The translations under genes and the position numbers were made by a program. A stretch of DNA of 12,873 bases from Funneliformis mosseae (taxonomy: Eukaryota > Glomeromycota > Glomeromycetes > Glomerales > Glomeraceae): contig CAJVPP010003004.1 of NCBI GenBank assembly GCA_910592005.1, forward strand, positions 1-12,873, in the 5' to 3' direction. Of the stretch, positions 1 through 9,678 are shown in pieces. The notes beneath the pieces were generated by a model, which ran no database searches, was not told the origin of the DNA, and worked only from the letters and a program-made list of their open reading frames with translations. Position 1 is the first letter of the stretch, and each line of letters starts with the position of its first letter.

Positions 1-593
1 AAATATAAAATAAAATAAAAATAATAATAAAATTTAGAATATTAAAAATATGTATAACACCAAATATTCTTAGACTTTATTTAATTCGTAAAATTATGAT
101 TATTATCAGTATTTAAAAGATCTTCAGAATTACGTAGATCTTCCGTATTTTCAGAATTTGCAAAATTCCTAGTATTTTTAGAATTCTGGATTAAGAGATG
201 TCATATTGCGTCATTCACGTGACTTTATTATGATTGGTTAATTGTTCCATTGACACTGTACAGTATGTTGAGTAGGGGTAAGAGTTTTATTTTTGAGGAG
301 TTATCCTAAATAAAAGGAATTGATGAGTAATAAAAGTCAATTATTCATGCATGTAGATCGTAAGAGAGCTCAGTAAATTGTTTGCACCTTTTGTGATAAG
401 ATCATATTAGCTTTATAAGGTTCTAAGTTCTGAGAGATCATGGTCGAGAAAATTGTCGTATATTTTAGTTATTATAATACAATTTCAAAATTATCTAGTA
501 TAGTCATCTCAAATTTTACAAAATAGTGTTGTCAGAATTCTTACTAGGCCTATATTTATAAGAAATTTATTAACTAATGATGACTTGTAGTAT
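1..593. other. Non-coding AT-rich flank, possible LTR remnant
   Basis: No supportable coding sequence. The stretch lies just beyond the integrase end of the minus-strand retrotransposon, where its 3' LTR should be. I could not match it to the corresponding region at the other end of the element (6346-6920), and no polypurine tract is visible next to the integrase stop. It contains a palindromic E-box and an inverted CCAAT box (listed separately), so it may be an unpaired LTR or promoter remnant of another element. The call rests on position and motifs only. Confidence 0.4.
215..237. promoter_or_regulatory. TCACGTGA palindrome plus inverted CCAAT box
   Basis: A perfect 8-bp palindrome TCACGTGA (215-222) is followed 10 bp later by ATTGG (233-237), the reverse complement of CCAAT. 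bHLH factors of the Cbf1/TFEB type bind TCACGTGA, and the Hap/NF-Y complex binds CCAAT. A similar pairing occurs upstream of the nuclease gene at 10806-10835. Function here is inferred from motif pairing; no gene start lies nearby on either strand. Confidence 0.35.
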
Positions 594-1720
594 CTATTCA
601 GATTTTTTCAAATATGGTTTTAAGAGATCAGCATGTACCAGATTTTTTCTAACTTGTCTATCTATAGTATACAATTTGTATGTATCAGGTCGTACAATAT
701 CATGTATGTAGAACAATACATCAAATTTATCTTTAAATTTGTTATCATGTACGTGTGACTGTGATACATTAAATATCAATATCTTGTCACCAATTTGATA
801 ATTTATTCCAGGATGACTTTTATTGTAACGTTCCTGTTGTTGTTGTTGGCATTATAGAATATTTTGTTATGTATCAAGTCTCCTCTGTTCTAATTGGGCT
901 AAAATTAATTGATAGTGTTTATCTACTGCTTGTAGAAGGTTACTTTCAGGCGAAAGGCATTACAATTGTAAATCAATTGGTAATGTGACTTTTTTTCCAT
1001 ATAATAATTCAAAGGACTCTAATTTAGTTGTTTCTTGCTGCGCAGTTCGATAAGCAAACAGAGCTGAAGGTAGATATGAATCCCATTTACCTTTATGTTG
1101 CTCTGCATATTTAGCTAAAATATTATAGAGAGTCCTATTAAACCATTTAGTTAATCTATTGGTCTGAGAATGATATGGAGATGATAATTTATGTTTGGTC
1201 TCAACAATATGCATAAGGACAGTAATTAACTCACTTTGGAAAGACATAGCTCTGTTCATTAAGATTTCCTTCAGTGTATCATGTCGACAAATTATTTCAC
1301 TATAAATGAATTATGTTATCAGTTGGAAGGTACAATCAGGAGTTGCAGAAGCTTCTATCCATTTGGTAAGATATTTAGTAGCAACTATAATGTATCTGTT
1401 TCTTTAGCAATTTGAAGGAGAGGTCTTACATAATCTATTCTAACATGGTTAAAGGGTTATATGACGGGTATTGGGTATAAGGATTTTATCTATTTAGGTC
1501 TCCCTTGTTATTAGTAAACATCACACGTTTTTATCTAATTATCAATTACTCGATACATATTTGGCCAGTAATACTTAGAGGCTATTTTGTTGTAAGTTAT
1601 ATTACAACCTAAATATCTACCTAGGGGTTCGTTATATATATTATAGATTAAGGTTTTGATTTCAGTAATTTTAATGACTAATAGGGGTTGTGAAGGTTGT
1701 TTTTGATTCCTATGATAAAG
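594..1720 (-). pseudogene. Ty3/gypsy integrase domain, inactivated
   Basis: Integrase would insert the cDNA copy into host DNA. The N-terminal zinc-binding region (about 1700-1500) keeps the tract KYYWPNMYR, but the last Cys of its CxxC pair is Tyr (1514-1516). The catalytic core keeps the first Asp in IDYV (1433-1435). The second Asp is Asn (1254-1256) and the Glu is Lys (1146-1148), with exactly 35 residues between them, confirming a DD35E enzyme with two of three catalytic residues lost. One frameshift lies near 1385. From 1259 to the stop at 594-596 the frame is continuous for 222 codons with only three internal stops, each where Gln fits. The C-terminal part ends HADLLKPYLKKSE, typical of chromo-less gypsy integrase tails. 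Confidence 0.9.
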
Positions 1721-1929
1721 TTGTTAATTTTTAATAAAATATTTGAAGGATTATTTTCGAATTTTAAATTGTTATGTGAGGATAGTATTTGGTAAATAAG
1801 TTAAGATATTGAGAAAATTATAAAGTTGGTTATAGATTTCTAAATTCATTTTGATTGTTAGAGCTGTCAGTCACACTGCTGACACTTAAGCTTTCACTCT
1901 TTATGTGGTTATTTTCTGAGCTGTAATTC

Positions 1930-2399
1930 AAATGGTAAGGGAGGGGAGTTAAGATAAAGCATCTATGTTTGAATGTATTTTTCCTTTTCTGTATTTAATT
2001 TTATAAGAAAACTTCATGATTCTAATAATTCATCTCATAAATTTTCTAAGTGGATCTGATTTATTAAACAACTATTATAACATTGCGTAGTCAGTTATTA
2101 ACTCAAATAGTTAATAAAGTAAATATGACCTAAAATGTTTTATTTCTTAAATGGCAGCGAGACATTCTAATTCAGTAGATGCATAATTTCACTCAGTATT
2201 ATTTAGACTTCAGCTAGCGTATGTGATAACGTGTTCTTTATTTTGATTATCTAGTTATATTAGTACTGCTCTAAATCCTACATAAGATCCATCAGTAAAT
2301 AATAAAAATTTTCATTTGAAGTTTAGATATATTAAAATTGGTGCTGAAATCAAGCAATTTTTTAAATGTTCAAACGCTTTCTGCTAAGATGAAATCCAT
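1930..2399 (-). pseudogene. Ty3/gypsy RNase H domain, stop-riddled
   Basis: This domain would degrade the RNA strand of the RNA/DNA hybrid during reverse transcription. In order: FTDGS (2285-2299, first acidic residue), TELECLA (catalytic Glu), ITDYAM (Asp) and HSNIDALS (last Asp near the end). Unlike the other enzyme domains, all four acidic residues appear to be retained. The frame continues directly from the RT catalytic motif without a frameshift, yet about nine stop codons fall within roughly 123 codons, including a TAA-TAG pair near 2073. The stops sit where related elements carry Gln, Trp or Arg, as in the segments around ASxSLNNTExNY. Confidence 0.85.
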
Positions 2400-3345
2400 T
2401 CGAAAGAGGTTTCTTTTCGCAATAGTAAATGTAAAGAAGCAGCTTTAATAGAAAATTCTTAGATAAACTTTCGATAGTAAGAGGCTAATCCAAGAAATCC
2501 TCTAAGTTCTGTAATATTTTTAGGAATTGGAAAGTTCTTAATCTTATCTATTTTTGATAGGTCTGGCAAAATTTCTTATCTGCTAACTATATGTTTCAGA
2601 AATGCGAGTTCTAATTTGCTAAACTCACATTTGTTCTTATCAAGTTTTAATCCTGCCTTTTTTAGTTTCTCAAAAATGTGCTCTAAATTTCGTATGTGTT
2701 CCTCGAAAGTAGAAGAAAATATAATAATGTTATCAAGATAAACTGCTAGAAACTGCCTAATTTCTTTCTTAAAAACTTTGTTCATTAACCACTGAAAAGT
2801 GGCAGGTGCATTTGTTAATCAAATAGCATAACCTTGAATTTGTATAATCCTTAACTTGTAATGAAGGCAGTTTTTGCTTGGTCTTCTGCTTCCAGCACTA
2901 CTTGTCAGTATCCACTAGTTAAGTTTAAAGTAGAAAAATACTTAGAGTGCCTAAACATATTTAATATTTTATCGATCTATGGCAGCAGATATCTGTCTTT
3001 TCTGGTGACACTGTTCAATTTTCGATAATTAACATAAAAATGTAGACTTCTATTTTTCTTACATAATAGGATAATAGGTGAAGCTTAAGGATTCTCAGAT
3101 GATTGGACGAGATTATATTTTAACATTCGATTTATTTCTTCCTTAATAAATTCTTGTTCTAAAGACGTAACTGAATAAGCTCATTGTCATATTAGGAGAG
3201 GATTTTCTATGGGAATATGATGTCTCTCAATGATGGTATAACCTAGTTGTGATAAATCATTGGCAAATGCATTAGTATTGGCTTGTAAGAACTGTTGTAA
3301 GTCCTTTTGTTGTTTTTAATCTAAATGAGTATATGAATTGATCTT
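2400..3345 (-). pseudogene. Ty3/gypsy reverse transcriptase, active site lost
   Basis: The palm domain of an RT is recognisable: NYRKLNSVTRKDRYLLP, HSKYFSTLNLTSGY, AKTAFITS, then VYLDNIIIFS and the thumb segment ITELRGFLGLASYYRKF. The family needs three aspartates. The first, in the LDL-type motif, is Asn (2923-2925). The second of the YLDD pair is also Asn (2729-2731). Both changes are Asp-to-Asn, a single G-to-A in the codon. About six or more stops interrupt the frame upstream, and a 1-nt frameshift lies near 2820, between the substrate-binding region and the YLDD motif. The product would be non-functional. Domain identity is secure; the left boundary toward the protease is approximate. 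Confidence 0.92.
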
Positions 3346-3714
3346 AGCTGGTTCTTCTTCAGGGATATTTTGTAATAACTATCAATGTTCTAATTTCTTT
3401 TGGCATAAGGAGCATGTATCTTCAGCCTAGTCAAGTAGTTTATAATACTAACACCTATTTCCAGGGTCTTACCAATAATACTTTCATTTGAACCTTCAGG
3501 CGGTTAACATTTGAATTTTGGTTAAGACTATCAAAATATTATGACAAATATGTTTGTTTTTGAACTGTCACTTATTTAGAATCATTCTCAGCTAAGATAG
3601 ATTCTTCTTTACTATCTCCTAATATCATATAATATTATTATATAGTCAAACTTTCATCTTTATATTCATTATTCATCGAACTTGTGAGAATTGATGTGGG
3701 TTGTTGAAACTTAT
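3346..3714 (-). other. Protease-RT linker of the retrotransposon
   Basis: About 370 bp between the last protease motif and the first recognisable RT-associated segment. Short open stretches exist on the minus strand but no frame is convincing, and AT-rich decay is heavy. It is best read as the divergent pol linker of the same element. Nothing separate is supported on the plus strand. Confidence 0.5.
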
Positions 3715-4175
3715 CTAATTGAGATTTTTCCCAACAAGTTATAGGAACCTGATATTCTTTTTAGTTTTATTGAAAAATAAATTTCTGACAGTCCCAGTAA
3801 AGTCATTCACGATATTTTGTTAACCAATCATTTTCAGCTATAATATAATAATCATTAAATTCAATTATATCAAAATCCATAGAAATTTTTACATCACTAA
3901 TTTGGATTGGAACATTAGTGACTTTTCCAAATGGTCATGAGCGTTCTTCTTGTATATTAATCATAGTAATTATTGATGGGCCTTTAATTTTTCTATTTAA
4001 TTGTTGTAAGAAACTTCTTGACATAACACTTTTAGCAGATCTAAAGTCTAAAATCAAATAAATAGGTTTGTCATCTATAAATGCATAACAGTAAACAGTT
4101 TCTACAGCTTTAGGTATATCAATTTCATTTGAAGGATTTAAATAATGACTGGTACTCTTACTCTTTAGAGGTACC
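3715..4175 (-). pseudogene. Retroviral-type aspartic protease, active site lost
   Basis: A segment of about 150 codons lies between Gag and RT where the Gag-Pol protease belongs. The active-site region reads YLILDFRSAKSVMSRSF. Retropepsins have Asp-Ser/Thr-Gly, so the triad here is Asp-Phe-Arg (4040-4048). Ser-to-Phe and Gly-to-Arg each need one C-to-T or G-to-A change. Downstream, NDYYIIAENDWLTKY resembles the C-terminal part of gypsy proteases (the GxDWL-type motif). Stops occur after ERS, after KYRE and in the segment following KFIFQ. Assignment rests on position, the LILD motif and the DWL motif; it is too divergent from better-known elements for a subtype. Confidence 0.72.
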
Positions 4176-4424
4176 CTTAATAGTTTAAAGACTAATTCAA
4201 TGAATTGGAAGGGTTACTAGTAGTCGTAAAGGTATTAACAAAAGGGAACATCATAGAAGGTTATGAAGAAAGAGGTGGTAGAAATAGATTTGGAGTATTG
4301 TACATAGAACTTCCTTATGACAAGGCAGCTCATTGACTTATTTGACCAGATTGTGGTTGGCTATTATAGAAATTTGATACCAGTTTGATCAGACATAAGT
4401 TTCTCTAATGTCTAAGTTGGTAGC

Positions 4425-6345
4425 AGTGTGGACAGGATCCTGTAGGTATGACATTACAATTTTTAGCTATGTGTTCCCTTCGTTTACAGATAAAACATCT
4501 ATTTGGCTATTTCGTGTTTTACAATTTTTTGCAATATGTCCAGGCCGGTTATAATTGTAGCATACTTGATTATCATTGTTAGTACTATTTCTCTAATTGT
4601 TATTATTATGTACTGGATGACTATTATTATCAGTACACAGGTTAATGATAGTAGTAATTAATAGTTGTTTAACTTCTCTCATCAATTTTTCATTACTTTT
4701 CTTAATTAATTGCTATATATTGGGAGTCTTTTCTTGTTCTGTTTCCTCATCATATTGGTTCAAATAGGTTTTACTTAGAAAATATCCTGAAAGAATGCTA
4801 TCTTTAGAGAGAACAGCTTCAATAGCTCGAGCTCAATCAATTGCTTCTTCTAAATCACAAGGTGCAACAGCAGCTACTGCAGTCAGAAACTCAGGTTGAA
4901 GTCTTTATAAGAATTGTTTGATTTTCTCGTCTTCTGGTGTATTATAATCAGGGTTGAGTTTGAGGTATAATGATTCAATATCAGCAGCATAACTTTTGAC
5001 AGATTGTTTAAGGTGTTGTTTACATCACCTAAGTGCAGAATGCCATTGTGTTCTCCTATGTGTTGTGTAATAATACTTTAAGAAGTGATAAATGAAGGAT
5101 CAGTGTTTATGTTATCGATCACAAGAGTTATCCCAATATTGCAAATCTTTTTTATTCTTAGTTTTATTATTCTAAGTAAGAGCTGATCCTTTTAGAAAAG
5201 AAGGAACTAATGTAAGATATCACTTATCAGAAATTCCATTTGCATCTTCAGCATGGTTATATTTTTCTAACCATTTTCTAGGGTCTTGGTCTCCACTTAT
5301 AAAGGTTGATAAGTCTACAAACTTAGCTTCTCGTGATTCACCAAATTCAACAGTTTTAAAGACAGTTTGAAGACCTTTATCATTTGGAAGAAGTTTTTTT
5401 TGTCATTGTCTTTAACATTATTGATATCAAAAGGGTCTTTGTCATCACCCTCTGATTCACTATCTTTAGAATTAGAACTAGAGAAAGGTGAAGAGCTATC
5501 ATAATAAGAGGGAAAGTGACAGCTCTTTTATTTGTTAACTTCTTTCCTTTAGGCTTTTTACTTTGTCTCTGTAAGCGACCAGTTTTATGTTTAGAAGAAC
5601 AGAAGGAGTCAGTATCTTTTTGGTCTAAAGTCGCTTCTTCCTTATCAAAAGATTTTGCGAAGGTCAGTTTAGGTGGTTTTCCTGTTTTTCTATAAGAGCT
5701 AAAAGATGACTTATTAAAATTTAAAGACTGTTTTCTGGTATCCCTTCCACTAGGGGTAGTATTAGTGATTATAGTTTCGTTAGGTAGGTAGTTTTCTTGA
5801 AAAGAGGAGAAATTTTTTTCTGCTGATTTAGAAATATCACTACTTTTGAGAGTGGTTGTTTTAGCAGAGAGTTCAGTCATTCCAGAAGGAGAAGAGTTTT
5901 TACTTGGGTTTATGAGTGATATATTGAGGTAGGTAAGTAAATCACCTTGAAATTTCTTTTGAAAGGAATCAGTTTCAGTTTAAGCTCTAATATAATAAGT
6001 AACAGCTCGTTCAAAAGTTGGTATAGGTATGTTTTTATATCTAAGGATATTGAGAGTCTATCTATAGTATACTTTCTGTATGCTAGTAGTGTCTACAAAA
6101 ACTGCAAGTTGAAAGGCTTTTAAACTTTTACTGGTGTATAATGATGCTCCTAAAACCTTCTGTGCCCACTCAAAAAAATGAAGAAAAGGTTGTGAGATTT
6201 CTTTAAGGAGTGAGTTACAAGTGATATAAGATGAGTTGTCTATTAAGGAAAATTTGCTAGTTGATTCTCTAAGGTTACGTCCTTATCTATTGTGTATAGT
6301 GAAATGGTTTCTTTGGTATTTTATCAATTCTTTAAAGTTATTCAT
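4425..6345 (-). pseudogene. Ty3/gypsy Gag polyprotein, stop-riddled
   Basis: Gag would assemble the cytoplasmic particle that packages element RNA. I start it at the ATG at 6343-6345 (MNNFKELIKYQ), which opens a frame running to about 5520 with three stops. The middle is a Ser/Lys-rich, acidic linker with one frameshift near 5515 and another near 5400. The retrotransposon Gag core follows in one frame from about 5395 (DPRKWLEKYNHAED, then YAADIESLYLKLNPDY and FLTAVAAVAPCDLEEAID). Between 5273 and 4521 it holds nine stops in about 250 codons and no frameshift. Two CCHC zinc knuckles close it. Stops coincide with likely Gln, Trp or Arg codons. The host-independent order and knuckles make the identification firm. 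Confidence 0.85.
4456..4562 (-). other. Tandem CCHC zinc knuckles of Gag
   Basis: The first knuckle (4521-4562) reads CYNYNRPGHIAKNC: the spacing is CX2CX4HX4C but the second Cys is Tyr (TAT, 4551-4553). The second knuckle (4456-4497) reads CFICKRREHIAKNC with all three Cys and the His in place; Glu stands where Gly usually precedes His. The two are in different frames, so a 1-nt indel lies between them. Such knuckles bind element RNA for packaging. Confidence 0.88.
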
Positions 6346-6920
6346 AGGGTGTTTCTTATAGTATTACATAAATAGGAAAAGAGAGTCCTGTCATCATCAT
6401 TAAATGTTAACATACAATCCTTGCGAATTGCGATAGTTAGACAGGGTATTCAGATAGTGATTCTTTTAAGTTTACATAGTGACTTAATCTCAGTTTAACT
6501 CAAGTTTATAATTACACAGCAGTGAACTTCTGACAAGATTAAAAGTAAAGTAGTTCAATTGATTCAGAGGTGTAATAATATGTTTATTGACGATAAATAA
6601 TAAAAATAAGAAGTAATAATAATAATATATGAAATAAGAAAATAAGAAAGAATAAGAAAAATCAAAAGAGTTAAAGTACTAAGTGAAATGTTAGGCCAGA
6701 CACCTCTACAAGAACTACTAAATGTATATCTAAAAGCAAAACTAAAAGAAAAACTAAAATGAACTAAAAGCGAACTTCTGTTTATATGATTTTATCGCTT
6801 TCTATTTATATTAAATTAATACATAGACAGATATAATAAATAAATCAAATATATCTAATATGTCTGATATGTCAAAGATATCAATATATCAAATATGTCT
6901 GATATGTCTGACATTTAGAT
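6346..6920. other. Non-coding leader or LTR-like region upstream of Gag
   Basis: No coding sequence is supported. Read on the minus strand toward Gag, it contains TATAAATAG-like sequence near 6802-6812 and an AATAAA signal near 6577, an arrangement expected of U3 and R parts of a 5' LTR or leader. No copy of this sequence was found at the integrase end, so LTR boundaries cannot be set. The segment 6595-6670 is simple A/G/T-rich sequence. Confidence 0.35.
6844..6913. repeat. Two-copy tandem repeat, about 35 bp
   Basis: The 17-mer AATATGTCTGATATGTC occurs at 6857-6873 and again at 6892-6908, a period of 35 bp, and the sequence around it is also similar in both units. It abuts the 5' end of the LRR gene fragment, so the lost N-terminal part of that gene ends at this repeat. 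Confidence 0.75.
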
Positions 6921-7515
6921 TTGCAATATATTGCACTACATTTGTCAATCCAATCCTGTTATAATAGTAAGGGAGATATCAAAGATACTAATACTTTAAT
7001 GCGAAGATGTTTCAGCATAGAGTATCTTGATTTTTATGATGCTATGGCTTTGTGTGATGATAGATTAATTATAGCTATCATCAAAAGATCTCTGAATTTA
7101 AGACATATAAAGATTAGCTGTAATGATATCACTGATAAGGTTATTGAAATGCTAGCTCATACTTGTTATAAATTAGAATATCTTGATCTGTGTTGCTGTA
7201 ATTTTATTAGTGAGCCATCAATTTGTAATGTTATACATTCCTACTTAAAGCTTCAACATCTCAACCTTAGTTACTGTAATATTACAAGTAAGACTATCAA
7301 AGAAATTGCTTGCTCATGTTTCAATTTAAAATCTCTAGATTTGAAAGGATGTGAAATATTAGCAAAAAAGTCATAGACCAGTTAAATCCAAATATTCATA
7401 TCAAAAATTTGATAAAAATTACTGCTGTTCTGATTCAGAATCTTCTAGCTCTGAACTGAATCAGAGTCTGAATAATCTAGCTAGTCCAGAACATGTTGAG
7501 AGGTGTTTTACATGA
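6921..7515 (+). pseudogene. Leucine-rich repeat protein fragment (AMN1/F-box-LRR type)
   Basis: The open part (to 7376) carries about four cysteine-containing leucine-rich repeats of roughly 26 residues: NLRHIKISCNDITDKVIEML, KLEYLDLCCCNFISE, KLQHLNLSYCNITSKTI and NLKSLDLKGC. Such repeats form the substrate-binding arc of F-box ubiquitin-ligase subunits; here no F-box is present and no ATG fits the frame start, so the N-terminus is missing. The apparent stop at 7374 follows a 1-nt shift in an A-run (about 7361-7367). The frame resumes as KVIDQLNPNIHIKN, shifts again near 7405, and continues as a Ser/Asp/Glu-rich tail (NYCCSDSESSSSELNQ) to a TGA at 7513-7515. Both shifts fall in homopolymer-rich sequence, so assembly error is possible. 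LRR identity is firm; function is inferred. Confidence 0.82.
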
Positions 7516-7572
7516 TCATTAATTAGATTTTTTTGCATTATAAGCAGATCACGTAAAATTTTCTTGGCATTT

Positions 7573-7598
7573 TTTCTGAGACTGCATGGTCTCAGAAA
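7573..7598. repeat. Perfect 10-bp inverted repeat (hairpin)
   Basis: TTTCTGAGAC and GTCTCAGAAA flank a 6-nt loop TGCATG. It lies between the LRR tail and the coiled-coil gene start. It could be a transcript-end hairpin, a binding site or a small foldback remnant; nothing in the sequence decides between these. Confidence 0.7.
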
Positions 7599-9186
7599 TC
7601 TGATAACGCCATAACCTATGTCTATTTTTTCTTATATTTGATATATACTGTACTAACTTACTTTTGAATATTCTATTTTTTGTATAAAATTTATCAATTA
7701 TGATATCTAAGCTTGAAGTATTGAACAGCGTATCGTTGAACTTAAAGCTAAAAATACTAAGCTTAAAGCTGAAAAAGCTGAGCTTCTAAAGCAAATTATG
7801 GAGGGGAATACCAAACGTGATGTTAGAGTTGAAGAACTGATACAAAAAAATAAGGAGCTTGAAGTCAGACTTGCAATAGTAAAACGGGCTTCCTTACTAG
7901 TGGAAGAGCAGTTGAATAATGATAATTCTTCTGATAATAGTATATCTAACTTTAATTTAGTTACAAAGTATCATGAGAAACTATTAATGGATGTGGAAAT
8001 AGATAATTCCTTTCCTGAAGAAAATTGCTATAATAAACAAGAACTGATAACAGAGATAGTTACAGTATCTGCCAACTCTATGAAGCGCTTGTGAAGTGTT
8101 TTAATGGTTAACGGCAAATCATTAGAAAAGAAAGATATGAATAGTTTCTTACTTGAAGCTCATAAGAAAATTGTTAGAAATGAGATAAGGCAGAGAAAGC
8201 GAGAAGAGAAACTTCAACGTGAATTAACAGTTGCTAACCTATTATACAATTTTGAAAAAGACGATCAGGTAATTTCAGAAATTTTGAGAGAGTTCAAAAA
8301 AACCGTTCCCTCAGAAAATGATCAGAATCATGTGACTTTAGATAAACCAGATTTTCTATCTATGAAGCAAGACGATGACATAATTCAAGAGGAATTGCTT
8401 AATAAAAATCAAATTGTAGAACAAGGCCTAATACATGAATTATGTGTACTCATATCATCTGAAGAGATTCTAGATAAACAAGATAATGTCAAAATCATCA
8501 GCTTTTGCGTTAGTTTGGAGAATATGATTTTAGGTTCTGCCTAGCACTTATCTTATTTATTTGACACAGCAATAAAATCCAGTTAGCAGAAAATATTAGA
8601 TTGGCATAATTATTCCTTTGAATTTGAAAGCAAGGTAGATGCTTTTACAGTTGATAGTAGAATTAAGAATAAAATGGTAAGATCAATGATTTATAAGGAA
8701 ATGAAATTATTTCTTCTTACTAAAATCACATAAGCTAACTTGCGCAAAAAAATTCATAAGGCCAGAAAACATCTTATGTTATTCGAAAAAAATGGGATTA
8801 GAATAGATAAAATTAAGCTAGTCTCATATAGCGCAACTGAAATTTCGAAACTAACTAACATATAAATCTAAAATATCATAAATCAAGTAAAAAATATACT
8901 AGCAAATATTAGAGTCATGTGACTTTAAAAACCGTTCCCTCAGGAAATGATTAGATTAAGTCTAAGGTAAGTATATCAGCAAATATATTACCTTTACCTT
9001 AATCTAATAGTCTACTCTATAACTGCTCCTATTTTCACAACAAAACATTGGACCAATATCCTGCTTTATATAAAGAATTTAATAGTGAAAATTTCAATTA
9101 CTAATGAGACATCATGCCCATTATGCAGTTTAGATTATAATGATGAGAAAATTATAAAAGGTATATATAAATCTGGATCTTACTTT

Positions 9187-9194
9187 ATTAAATA
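9187..9194. repeat. Left target-site duplication of the MITE
   Basis: ATTAAATA, paired with ATTAAATG at 9860-9867. Seven of eight positions match. The right copy supplies the first base of the Cys codon restored in the host gene, so the A in the left copy is probably a later G-to-A change. Confidence 0.8.
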
Positions 9195-9370
9195 TAGAGT
9201 TTCGGACGAGTCAAATTAACTCAAGAGTCAGATAAGCTGAGTTGAGTTCAAATCAAGTCAAGTTTATGTTTTTTTGACTTGATGATTTGCAAGTCAAGCC
9301 AAATTTAAGTTGAATTAAATATTTAACTCGACTCAATTTAAACTCGACTTGATTTGAGTTGACTCAAGTT

Positions 9371-9620
9371 GACTTGAACGATAAAAAAATTGTTCAAGAA
9401 GAACAATTACAAATCGTTTGACTTAAATGATAAAAAAATTGTTTAAGAAGAATGATAAGAAATCGTTCGACTTAAATGATAAAAAAATCATTTAAGAAAA
9501 ACAATAAGAAATCATTCAACTTGAACAATAAAAAAAATCGTTCAAAAAGAATGATAACCTGAATCGTTCAACTTAAACAATAAAAAAATCATTCAAGAAG
9601 AACAATAACCTGAATCATTC
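9371..9620. repeat. Minisatellite, five units of 49-52 bp
   Basis: Units lie at 9371-9419, 9420-9468, 9469-9517, 9518-9569 and 9570-9620. Each begins with a (G/A)ACTT(G/A)AA-type start, has an A7-8 run and two short inverted-repeat pairs of the form AAYRAT...ATYRTT. Differences between units are nearly all transitions, concentrated at four YR slots per unit. The array is internal to the MITE. Confidence 0.9.
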
Positions 9621-9678
9621 GCTTTTTTTTCTCCTCCCCCCTCCTGATCTTTTCATTTTTTTTATTATTTTTTTTTTC
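9621..9678. repeat. Polypyrimidine tract inside the MITE
   Basis: About 58 bp dominated by T with a C-rich stretch (CTCCTCCCCCCTCC) next to the minisatellite. It separates the array from the right arm. Simple sequence; no function evident. Confidence 0.7.

Larger units (their letters stand above)
594..6345 (-). mobile_element. Degenerate Ty3/gypsy LTR retrotransposon, internal region
   Basis: Reading the minus strand from 6345 down, the domains appear in Ty3/gypsy order: Gag with zinc knuckles, aspartic protease, reverse transcriptase, RNase H, integrase. Integrase after RNase H separates it from Ty1/copia. Length, about 5.75 kb, fits a full internal region. LTRs, primer-binding site and polypurine tract were not identified. 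Decay is unusual: at least 25 in-frame stops interrupt long preserved frames, against roughly five or more frameshifts in the whole element, and key active-site residues of protease, RT and integrase are replaced. It cannot encode active enzymes. It is not clear whether Gag and Pol were one frame or two, because frameshifts lie near their junction. Confidence 0.93.

Noticed and set aside
5380..5520. C-terminal part of the ORF at 5380-5880 as genuine Gag sequence
   Set aside because: After about 5515 another frame continues the acidic Ser-rich linker (YYDSSSPFSSSNSKDSES), so the last ~45 residues of that ORF are out of frame.
6600..6670. Match between A/T-rich simple sequence at 6600-6670 and 1-40 as an LTR pair
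   Set aside because: Both are low-complexity TAATAA/AAATAAG runs; similarity does not extend into the unique sequence.
8967..9010. A 44-bp intron starting GTAAGT and ending TAG
   Set aside because: The sequence reads through in frame (SISANILPLP, then SLLYNCSYF) into the next conserved segment, so the perfect donor motif is probably coding.
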